A program made the translations under genes and the position numbers. Positions 21,264 to 32,900 of a DNA stretch of 64,000 bases are shown one piece after another. The notes below the pieces were generated by a model. That model made no database searches and was not told the DNA's origin. It saw only the letters and a program-made list of their open reading frames with translations. The number at the start of each line of letters is the position of its first letter. The stretch's first letter is position 1. The stretch is from the NCBI RefSeq assembly GCF_023101765.2, contig NC_064226.1, forward strand, positions 3,774,001 through 3,838,000, in the 5' to 3' direction. Source of the stretch: Spodoptera frugiperda. Lineage: Eukaryota; Arthropoda; Insecta; Lepidoptera; Noctuidae.

Positions 21264-24200
21264 TCATATATCATTTTTAACAGAATCACCAAACGCGGCC
21301 CTGGACACAGTACTACCATTCTCATCCAAAGACTCCATATCGCGAGAGAATATCCTTCGTCTTTTCTGGTCTTTTTCAAATATTTCCCGGACTTCTCTAT
21401 CCAAATCCAACGAGCTGGACCTTCTGGAATCAAACCTATCAACATTGAAAGTATTATGGACATCAATACTGCTTTCTGTCACATGAATAACTTGACCTTC
21501 TAAAGTGTCCACAGAGACTGAAGAAGACGGTCTTTCCTCAAAGTGCAGTCTACTCTCAGTATCTTCTATGATCCTTATTTCACTATCAATATCAGTTTTT
21601 GGTGTAATTATCAAGTTTTCTCTAGAGTCCACACTGGTTGGTGTTTCGGATTTCTTCTGGAATCTACATCGTCTTGTGAAGCCTCCCATCCATTCGGAGA
21701 CTAACGCAGTGGCTGCTATAGTGAAGCCTGCTGCTAGAAGAAGAAACATGCCTTGTGTGTCTTCTAGAGTGAGGCCCTTTTCCTCTGCTGATGGGATTTT
21801 TATTGTGCCGCTACCAGCCTGTAAAATAGACAGCTGTATGAGTATTATATCTATAGTCTATTGATGGAACTAAATTATATTTCCTGTTCATTAAATAATA
21901 TTAATATCAGGTTTGGTCCCTATACCTTTTTTTTAAGATGGATTAGTAAATTTGTCGAAGAAAGTTAAAAATATAACGCTACGATCAATAGGAGCTGAGA
22001 GCGGGTGAAATTGCGCCCAACTCGCTATAGTTGATAGTAATACAGACTGATTGATAGATACATAGATATGTTAAAAAAAGTAATTTTGTCCCTAAAAGAC
22101 ACAGAACAAAGTACCTAACAACTATGTTACAGTATAACTATTAGATGCTCTTCATACAATTAACACTCACCGCTAGTAAAGTCCCAGTGGGACTGCGTTG
22201 CATTTCAAAGCGAACTTCATTAGTAATCTTATCAACTAAACCACTTTGAATCATCTTGCTGATATCTAAGTTCATTTTAGCAGAGTAAACGGAATTGTTT
22301 GGAAATCCAATAGTAATTCCGAAAGGTACGAAGCATTTATTGGAAATATGGAGGACGGCGCGTTTTGATCTGTAATGTAGGAAATTATCGATATGATTTA
22401 ACATATTTGACGATTTAGTTATTTATTTTGTACGTAATTGTTTTTGTTAATTTTTAAACCAATATATGTATGGATAGAACTCAAACTAGATCTGACAAAA
22501 AATCGGTTGCTTTAATTAAACAAAACGACAGCATTCTCATATTCATCCAACAACAAATTAATATTATCATGAATTTAGACATCTAAATAATTATTGTAGA
22601 TGGAAAAACTTACTTAGTCGCTGTAAAATTTGCTTGTACAATATATTCAAGTTCAGCTTTGGATCCTATAAATGCATAAGGCCAGAAGAATGCCTTGGTG
22701 GTATTTCTGATACCTGCTTCTACATTCGGTACCAGTTCAAGTTTCTTCAATAGCTTATTCGTTTGAGGATCTGATGAATTTAGGAACCATTTCTCCCAAC
22801 CACCTCGATCTGCGTTAGTAGAAATAGAAACATTAAGAGCAGAAAAACATTAAGAGCATGAGAGTGCGGGTGTGAAACCTATATACAGTGAGTATGAATG
22901 TGATCGAGTTATATGTACTTTCTAAGATTATTTAGACACCACTGACAAATTATGAAGAAAAAGATTGTGAAGAAACCTCGGCTTGAAATCGCTAACCAAC
23001 ATTAAGCAAGTGTCCTGATTAATGCTCAAACCTCCTCCTTGTGAAAAGAGGCCTTTGGTCAGCAGTGACCACTTATAGGCTGATGATGTGATAGAAAAAT
23101 TTTAAGATTTTTACCCAAAGTGCCGACTCTATAAAATCCAGCCAACAACTGCTTGATAGTATCCACAGTCTCAGGAAACACTGGTAATGTTACAAACGCT
23201 ATAATAGAACCAGTGTAACAACTTGTTATTATAATTGTGAAAATCCAATACCACCCTGAAGAAAACAATCCACAACTTAATACTTTTATTTTTGATCACA
23301 TGAAAAGTATTGAAAATGAAACTGTACTTACCAATCAACAGCCTTGTTGTAATCTTATTCGTCTTGCTCCAAGAATTCTTACCGAGAAACGTGAAACAAT
23401 TTGTAAAAGTACCAAAAACGTACCAGAACATGTTTTCTATTTCTCCACTGTTGTGTAGCAAATGCCTTAAAGTGTGCTTGTCTGAGAATGCCAGTGGAAA
23501 CATACCGAAGAGATAGGTGAACGTTAACGCAACCCAAACATGCCAGTGGAAAGGACCGAGGATTGCTCGGTAGCTGGGAAATTTGAGAAAAATTAAATTT
23601 AACAAAGGGTCACCTAGTAATTCAAGTTTTGCAAACAGAACCATATTGCTCTTCATTATGTCAGGATTTTGAATGAAAATTAAATATGAACTGAATTGTA
23701 ACTTGGACAATTTTAAAGAAAGATTTAGTTACCGTGGTAATGCTGTTGACATCAGAGTAATAAAAACTGCGCAATCATGGGAATGTGGTAAAGACATATC
23801 CATATCTCTTATTCGGTCATTGGTCAAATACATCCCAGCGATTGCTATATCTGCTCTTCCCGTTGTTATTTCTTTAGCTACAGCATCACCAGGCCTTATA
23901 ACAAACAAAAATACAATATTAACTTGCTCAATTGATTCTTTATCCTTCAAATGTACGTCATAATTTATTTACCCCAAATTAGGCTCTCGAGGTTCAATGA
24001 TTTCTATAGAAAAGTTGTTCCTTTCAGCCAATAATTTAATCAGCCTTAGTTCAATGCCATCCCAAACCACTCGAGGGTTTCCACCGTCTAAATCAGATTT
24101 TATCCTAAAAAAATTAAAGTTTAGTACAGACTATAGGTAATATAACATTTGGATTTTCTTCCTCTGCCATCGTTTTTTTTTTAATTTACCTCCTGAACAC

Positions 24201-25199
24201 AAATGGAGGTTGGTTGGCAGCTGCAACTACAAATCTGTGACCAGCGTAACCTTCCGTCATCTTCAGAGGAAATAAATTCACCTCTCTTGAAAATTTTCCA
24301 TGAGTCCAAGAATTCAAAACAACTGGCTTACTGGCACCTAAACCATCTGTATACAATTTATGCGTGTACAGAATGTAAGGTGATTCCTAAAGAATAAATT
24401 CATTGTTATTAAGATCTCAATAACCTTTAAATATTTATTTGTATGCAGCTTTTAACTTACTAACCAATGTAGCATCGTCGCCTTCCTTGAAACTCTGCCC
24501 AACTATAAGAAGATTAACAAAATTTCTCGATGTGACACTAGCAAGAAACTCTTGTACGGCCCATTGAGAAGATCTTGCTATGATAATTATCTTATTTTCT
24601 GGCTGTTTCCCTAAGATTTTAGCACTGATCTTTATATCTGAGAGAAAAAGAATGAAATGTAGGCATTCTATTGTAGGGTGAATCAATTCTGGTTCAACTA
24701 ATTCACCATCGTCGTTGATGTAACCATGGATAAATGTCGTCGGGAACCCTTTCATAAGATTTTGCACCAAGTAGCTTTCTTTGGACATCACTTGGCTATC
24801 GTAAAGAATTACCGGTGTACAGTCCTTTAGGTATGTCAACGTTATGTTATGCAGTAGATTCACAAGCGATGGCGTTTGATCAAATGAAGTAGTTTCGTTA
24901 AGAAAACGTTCATTCCACAATTCTTCTCTGGTCTTTGGGTGACCGTGAAACACTGGATCTAAGGCCCTTTTATGAATGTCTCCATCATCAGTATCGTTAT
25001 TAAAATGCCTCCAATAACTGTCACTGTCACTTCCATTGATATTGAAATTAACATCATCAGAACTGTTTACTTCTCTTTTTCTGACAATTTTATTATTCAT
25101 ATCTATAACAGATTGAGAAGGGTAATACTCGATAATTACTTGTGCACCAAAAACTCCATGATAAGCAAGAAATACTACACAGAACCACGGTACTGCCAT
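21264..25199 (-). CDS. Ir21a: Ionotropic receptor 21a (variant glutamate-type receptor)
   Basis: Sensory membrane channel subunit; in Drosophila it acts with Ir25a and Ir93a in cool sensing. Join on minus: 25199-24465, 24386-24190, 24104-23973, 23894-23733, 23573-23332, 23255-23115, 22809-22614, 22369-22171, 21818-21264; 2,559 nt, 852 aa, every junction GT/AG and in phase. Residues 1-18 look like a signal peptide (MAVPWFCVVFLAYHGVFG). A long extracellular region precedes ligand-binding lobe S1 (GHRFVVAAANQPPFVFR, about 295-311). M1 is near 419-438 (HVWVALTFTYLFGMFPLAFS), the pore and M2/M3 near 445-515 (SCYTGSIIAFVTLP replaces the iGluR SYTANLAAF motif), and the last membrane segment near 691-711 (GMFLLLAAGFTIAATALVSE), followed by a 140-residue acidic/basic cytoplasmic tail. 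Naming rests on these blocks and on the neighbouring Cda5. Intron 6 is nearly all SINE. Confidence 0.9.
21965..22050 (+). mobile_element. LINE 3'-end remnant, copy 2
   Basis: ACGCTACGATCAATAGGAGC followed by GCGGGTGAAATTGCG resembles the remnant at 5176-5345. It lies in the last intron of Ir21a, antisense to the gene. Confidence 0.55.
22850..23093 (+). mobile_element. tRNA-derived SINE inside an Ir21a intron
   Basis: A diverged head with the B-box-like GGGTGTGAAACC, a body containing GAGTTATATGTACTTTCTAA and TTATTTAGACACCACTGACA, and a tail AAAGAGGCCTTTGGTCAGCA...GCTGATGATG. The body matches 61330-61380. It fills about 244 of the 305 bases between exons 7 and 6 of Ir21a and is antisense to the gene. 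Confidence 0.8.
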
Positions 25200-26956
25200 T
25201 CTGAGGTCTTTTTGACTGATTTACTCAAATGCGAGGTTTTTTATAGGCTTTCATTGACCTTGGTCTACGAAAAGATCACAACACAGGTGTTATGATTGAA
25301 ATTTAATTTTTGATGTCCACTGCGGATTCTTTATGGTCACGGTCGGAACCTTGACTTTTAGATATTGCTTTATTTCTTATTTCTTCGTGTGTCCGTTTTA
25401 TATGAAGGGCATTACTATAAATATTTTGTTATTAATTTGGTTTTAGCAGAAAAAAATGAAATAAAAAGGTAACATTCTATCTATATGTCTAAAGGTGCGA
25501 GCATTTTTTGATACGTATCTAATTACAGGTATAGTTGTCTTAACAGTTTGGTTGGTTTATGTGTCGTATTATATATTTGTCATATTATTATAATTGTTTT
25601 AATATATCTAAATAAATAAAGACATGGGATGGAAATTAAAAATAATACACAGACATGTTTTATAGCATTTTATTACCAGCACTGGTCACATAATTGTTAT
25701 AGTTCTTGTACAATATAAATAAATGTCGCCGATACAAAATACGAAATCAACTTGTTCTAAACTTTTGCACTATAGGACCTCAGTGCAGAGTCATGTCCGA
25801 GATACATTTCCTAGCCGAGACGATAATAAAAAAGTGAAACTACCAATTTTAAATACTAATCCTATATTTACAGTAGGGCTTATTAAATAATTGAATAATG
25901 TTTAAATAAGATTCGTAGCAAGCGCTTCCAATGACTTCAGTTGCAATAGCAGACCAAAGCTTTACATCTAATAGAGAAAATTACGAATTAACCGTTGGAG
26001 TCGTAGCTTAGAAAGATGGAAGGAAAGCTAGAAGAATGAAGCTAAAGTAAAAAATGGTAAGCGTATGACTCAAACGGGAATTCTCCTATCAAATAATCAT
26101 GTAGTTAAGAGTCCTCGAAATATAAACAGTTGTATAGACATGTGCCACATCACAGAGGAACACAATGCGATGTAGTCAGACGTCTATACAATGCTACATA
26201 CAAACCAAAATTCCAAAAAACTTTTGTAAATTAGAAATTCAATTTTGAATTGTAAAAGGTTACTTTTAAGAGGACCTCTTATTATGCGTCAATATAAAAC
26301 TAAATTACTCACTAGCTAATCCTATATTTACAAATTACAAGAAGGCAGTGTCAACCACGAAGCTGGCAAGATTAGAAAAAAAAACATATTTTCTAAATTT
26401 TAATATGGCTTTCATTTAAAATTATTCGGAAAATGGTAATCATTTGTTGACGAGTTCAGTAGGTATGCGATAAATAGTGGAGACTGTAACTTTACTATCA
26501 CGGTATGACATAAAAAAGTCTTACAAAATATAATTCTGAATTAATTTAGAGAGTATTCATTACAAACTAAAAACGAACACAAAATAGGAAATATTATTGC
26601 AAAAAACATTGCACGAGTATTGTTATAAGTAGACCATGCAATTAAAACTAACAAAATCGACGCTATCTTCACACTAGACGATTGAAAACACTTAATATCA
26701 CAGTTTCCAATACATTTAGGACATATTTTAGAGAATCGTAACGTATAGTTCGTTACTATGAAATTGTCAATATTTGCTTTGTGACCATCGACATCTAAAT
26801 GGCACTCTTCAACTGGTGACAAAACAATTTCTACTGTGAGTTACACATTCGATACCTCTCTTGCCTCGTTGGCTTTGATACATCTCATGTATCAACATCA
26901 ACATGTATGGTAATATCGAAAGTGGTTGTATTATTATGCTATAGTAACTATTATGC
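25200..26956. other. Ir21a upstream region and Cda5 3' flank
   Basis: This 1.76-kb gap should hold the Ir21a promoter and the Cda5 3' UTR. Minus-strand AATAAA (TTTATT on +) occurs near 25669, allowing a Cda5 3' UTR of up to about 1.3 kb. A 93-codon frame at 26541-26822 is not supported as a gene. Confidence 0.5.
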
Positions 26957-29900
26957 TTATTCTCCGATGTCGTTGTCTATGCGTGAAGATCTGATGCCCG
27001 ATTTGCCGGTCCATGGGTATACTTCGGGGCAGGGTTGACACGTCCTCATGTATCTGACTCCGGATTTGTGCCAGAGGTTGCACACTTTAGGGTTGTTACA
27101 TTTCTTCGGCCGGTCCTGGAAATGGAAATGCATATTTTTTACAATATTTCTTCAAATATGATGAACCTCTAATATACGTTAACCGTTAAATGTTTCAAAA
27201 TAAATACCTTGACTTTATGGAAATCATAATGATCCTATATTGCAATAAAATATTTACGTGACATAAAACTCTGATACAAAATACCACGAACCTGGTAGTT
27301 ACACTGGAACGGTTGGAAGTTGTTGAGTCTGCTGATGGGCGTGGGGTCTCTCACCCACTGCAGCGCTTGCCAGTTGGTGACGATCCACACGTCTTTCATC
27401 TGGTTGATGAAGTCCAGGAACATGATGAAGCCCTCCTTGTGGTGGGGCTGTGTGAACCACGCTGCGTGGTAGTAGAGACCGAAGGGAGCCCTGAAATTAT
27501 TAGAATGTTTGGTTAGAATTTGAACATTCATTATAGTACTGTATGAGAAATCGTATTCTTGATTGTATTACATTTAATGTTACTTTATATCATTTCTCTT
27601 TAATATGAGTAAAATATTTGGAACTTACCTATTGGTAGTATAATGTCTGTCAAAGTTCTTCAAGATCATCTTGTATACGTTCTCGGCTTCGGGAGGGTTG
27701 GCACAAGCGTCACCCATAGAACAACGGCCTCCGTTCAGATCCTGCCACATCACCATAGGAACCTCCCATACACCTGGAATTATTGCAATCATAGCGTCAA
27801 CATACTTAGAACAATTGGTATTCTTTGGTACTGTTACTGTAAGTCTAAGTATATTTTTATCGAATTATGAATAAATGAATAAACAATAGTCTTCTATAGA
27901 TACCAAGTTTCTTTTAATAATTCATAGTTAACAACAAAATAATATTATGGTGTTTTTCGACACCTTAACCTTGATATACAGTATATAAAATAGCTTAGCT
28001 AATATTTACCTGGATAAGATTTCGTGGGGCACGGCGGGATCATGCAATCGTGGAACAATTTGTAGTCAAGAGTGTAAGGCCAGCTTGGTGGTCTGTTCTC
28101 ATAAACTGGCAGCGATGAATCATAAGTGAAGTTAGCATCGTACAACATTTTGAACATCTTGTTACCACCGACGGAAAGGAAGGGTGCTCTCATGCCTCTA
28201 ACGTCCTCAAGCTTGACACCACCGTACGCTGCCAAAATTTCTCTCTGGCCACCCACTTCCCTGTACCATTTCTTTTGGGAGAACTGTTCTCCAAAACTAT
28301 GTCTAAAATTATAAAATTGTGTTAGTAGCGAAGTAATTGCGTATTAAGGAGATTAAGGTGAAAATTTTCGAGAAATAAAGAAAAGTTTTAAGGTTTGAAC
28401 AAAGTAAAGAACAAAATTATAAAAGAAATCCAAAGAATAACTTAACGAAACAAAAATTAAAAACAGCAGACATGAGAGTAGCAGAAAATTTAAAAGTATT
28501 CAGAAATAGAAATCGTATAAAATTAAGTATTCGTTGTAGATGTTGTGGGTGCATAAACTGTTGGGGTGTGGTGCAATAACTGTGCGGTAGTCGTTGAACT
28601 TACGAAATTGTGTGTGATGCCATCTCGTGTCCGGCTGAGTACAGGTTCTGTACTTGACTGTAATCGGTCCATTCGTGGGACACGTAAAACGTTGCGGATA
28701 TCGGACAACCATTGGGGTTGACGCGACCCTTCTCAAACAGGTCGGCGTACAGACCCTTGTTCAGATCGTTTACAGAGTCGTCGAAGGTCAGAAGAACAAT
28801 CTGAGGCACCTGTTCCACCGGCAAGTCGCCTGTTGACGCGGGATGTAATGTGCGTGTGGGTGTGTGAGTTGTGCCAGGAAGAGGAAGAAAGAGTAACCAG
28901 GTTTGAAGAAGGATGGAAGAGTTGAGGAAGAGAAAAAAATAAAAACGATTAGTGTCACATAATATACGATAAGATAGTTTTATAAATACATACTATATAC
29001 TTATATAGATGGCCATAAATACCCTGTTAGTGGCAAACCTGAGTCTACCAAAGATGCCGATAGGTTCAAGGATAATTTTTTTGCTCATAAACTTACGAAA
29101 CTGTATGAGAGCCAAATTCATGGCCATCTGCATAAAGATTCTGCACTTGACTATAGTCAGTCCACTCGTGGGAGACGTAGAAAGTGCCGGTTATCGGGCA
29201 GCCATTCGGATTTTTCCGCCCCCTTTCAAAAATTTCTTCGTAGTACATTTTATTCAAATCGTTCACAGCATCGTCGAATGTTATCAAAACTATTTGTGGG
29301 ACTTCGTGGACAGGTAAGTTTCCTAAGTCACAAATACTCTTTATAATAACCATTTATGTAAACGTTAAAACTTCACATTATACAGAAATACTACTTTAAA
29401 GGACAACATGAAGATCCCGGTGTAAAATAGTATTAGAAACAAACATAATTATTTCTACCACATGTGAGCGTTCAGAATGTCATTATATCATTAGATCTTT
29501 ATTAACAATATGACTGGAAGCTCAGTCTCAGCTTAGTTGTTAGAAACAGGCTCAGGTGCATGAGACTAATAACATTACTGGAAAAATAATACAACGTAAC
29601 AACGTTCAACCCCATCAGGTATTCAATGAGTATTTTCATCACAACGTACCAGGAATTTCCTTGCCACCGCAGTAACAGTCGGGCAAAAGACAGACGTCCT
29701 TCCTACACTTGGCAGCGGTCTTGTCAGGAGTGGGCTGCGGGTACACTGGGTCAGGTCGGCTCGGTGGGTGGGCATAGATGTCAACAAACTCCGTGCTCTT
29801 GGAGACAATAGCCGTTGATGGTTTCAAGGTCGGTCGGCTGCGGCTGCTCAAGAGAAAAATGTTTTAGATTATTTGAAGATAAATGCTAAGGTGCTTAGAG

Positions 29901-32900
29901 AAGTGCGTATAAGTATGAAATGAAGTGCAGGGATGATGTTGATGCTAATATATTATCTTTATCAAAAAAAAAAATTAAGAAAAAACCTTCATAATCATTT
30001 TAATAATTGTGATTTGATTTAAATTTGAGTTAAATATGTCTAAGCCAATAAAGATAAATATCAAATAATTTTAGTAAGAAGACAAAAAGAATTGAAAATG
30101 AAATGGATGATTGTGAATTTGTGTTCAGTTCTAACGTTGGTGGTGTTCCTCGGTTCGGGGCTGGCTGTGGCGACTGCGAGTCGCTTGCGGTGGAGTAGTG
30201 AGCTGAGCCGCGGCCTCGGGTGCTGGTCGGTCTGCAAAGTGTAAATTAACGATTTAATACAAAATCCTCTCATCTATCCCGTAGTTAGTATGCGTGAATT
30301 TAAAGACGAAGCATTTTCAAAATCTTTTAAAAATTTTGACTGTTTAATTTAATAAATCAGTGATGTATTTAATTTAGAAAATGAATGATTGAAACTTTAA
30401 TGTTCAGACGTGGCTCTATGATAATCAGTTTAATGATACCACAAATATGTTAATAACAGTGTTACACAACATGCACTAGCGTACCAAACAAGAACACATT
30501 TCGATACACTTATGATACAGGTGCACTTAGTTCTAATGATGAGTTCGCAATGTGGTGCAATACGATTACGTGAAGCTGCATTGAGGAACTTGCTACCAAA
30601 ATAGCTTATTTTCACAACTACAAACATTCCACAAACTACACAAAATACCAATAGTGTGCAGGAAATGGAAAGGTCGCGTCAGGAGTTAACAATTCAGAAA
30701 TTCAACTCAACCGACATGAAGTCCCCCAATGAGAACAGTATGTTAAGCGAAAGAGTTTAGATGTAGGTGCTATTAAACGATTGTCGGATAGATGTTTGAC
30801 TTCATGCTAGTTACTCGCGAGGCGGAAAATAAGGATGTTTTTATTAAACGAAGCCTCCACCCTCAATAAGTAATGTGAGATAACTTCAGGCTGCTTAGAC
30901 TACTGGCCGGCGAGTTTGTACCTCTGGTATTTGATTTCGTTGCATTTTGGATTCGCTTGCAGACTGTTGTCTGATGAGCATTTGGACGACGATTGGTAAC
31001 TCCTGCGCCCACCTCCTGGGTTTGTCGCAGCTAACTTAATGGCGGGATTGACTCGTGAGGCTCGCGGTGGAAAGGATATGCTTTTAGTCGTCGAAGTAGT
31101 CGGTTCAAACTTCAAAGTCGTTGTCGATTTCGTAGTACTTGTCGTAGATGCGATTTCGCTCTCGACGTTGTTATGTCGTACTTCAGTCTCAGTCGTAGCT
31201 TTATCCTCCACAAGAGATTGAGTCGGTTCAATTACTTCATCATTAAGTTCACTATCCCGATTGCTACTTTCAGTAGAGGGGGCATCGTTAATAATATTTT
31301 TGAACTTAAATGAGGCTTCATTTTCTGGTTTGCTAGTTATAAAACTACTGAATTTAGATTGGTACGAGTCCCTACTTGGTATATTTCTGAAGTCATTTGT
31401 TGAGCTTTGTATTGGCATAGGAGATGTGGGTACGTTAGCGTATGTGAACGGTGTACTACTCATAGTTGCCATAGTCGTTGTTGTTGATGAAAAATCTTTC
31501 ATTTCGCGCTCTTCCTCAGTGAAGCTAATAGATTCAGCACTTGGAGTGACATACCGGCTAACGGGTGCCTCTGTTATTATTTGCAAACGCTTCACATTAC
31601 TGCGCAAAGGTTTTTCATCCACATACTTGAACGGCTTCTTCTGGAATCCTATATTGACTACCTCATCTTCATTTCTTTGTGAAGGTGTAGTAGGTTTAAC
31701 AGTTGTAGTTGATGTAGTTGTTGAAAAGTCTTCAACAACCTGAAGTGGTTCGGTGGAACTAACGAAATTATTCAAAAATGCTTTAATGACGGTCTTAACT
31801 TTACCATTAAATATTTCTGTAGTTTGATCTGGGACAACCTCGTCCTCTAGACGATAACTGTAATATGAAGGTTTACGTGCAATTTTTTGTTTCTTGTTAT
31901 TACGATTCCTGATATGTCTGCGTGTAGTTGTTGTCGCTACGGTTGTGGATGTAGTAGAGGTAGTATAATCACGTGTATCACTAGTTCTGTACGAATTGCG
32001 TAAATTGTCTAACGTTTTAAAAGGTGAAACAGTAGGCTCGTTCCAAGTGTATTCAGATCTATCGTACTCCTTTGTCGGTAGTTGCTCATTGAGCGTATTA
32101 TTTAGAGGTACAGTTGATAACTCAATGGCATGAGCATTTCGCAAACCAGTCTCAATTAATGCTTCTGTGTTAATAGAATTCTCTGTGGAGTCAACAATTT
32201 CTTGATTCTTTGCAACAAACGGAGTCGGTCGAGTATTAGCGGATTTTATGTAATATTTTGTCGTAGTCGTTGAGGGTGTGGTGGTGGTTCGAATTCTAGA
32301 TTTTACTACTTTTGGTCTACTCGTTGGCCTTACGTAAACAGGAATATCGTATTCATCTTCACTATTGTCAGGGCCGTAGTCGTTCCTACGCATTGAGCTC
32401 TCGGAAGATGATACATATTTGCTATCAGACTCAACTATTGGCTCCTCCGATACATCTTCACTATCACTACTCTTATCTTCATAATACCTATCAGGCAGCC
32501 TTTGCCTACTATTACTACTACTGCCTTCTTGACTATTAGGTTTGCGAGCTTTATCAAAATCTTCTAAAGGTCGCGTTAGAACAGTCAACGTATAAGGATT
32601 ATTGGCATTATTAGGATTACGCCTGATTGAAAAACCAGATGTTAGTGACACTTTTTTATTATTCCTACTAGACTTGGATCTTACCACTTCCACATTATTA
32701 CTATTGTTAGTCACTTCAGAAGAACGTCTTGATGAGGTTGGATGAGTTTCTGTCGTGGATATTGTCTCTTTTAATCTATAAACGTTGTCAGTCTTTTCAA
32801 AAGGTTTGGCAAGGGAGGAAAAGTTTATGATAGGTGCTGACGTGGTAGGAGCCGACGAACTAGTCTCGTCAGAAGGTTTTGAAGAGGATTCAGGAATTGG

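Noticed and set aside
26541..26822. 93-codon minus-strand frame with Cys pairs and a hydrophobic C-terminus
   Set aside because: It starts on a non-ATG codon, matches no family I know, and probably lies in the Cda5 3' UTR. A TM-like tail is common in AT-rich chance frames.
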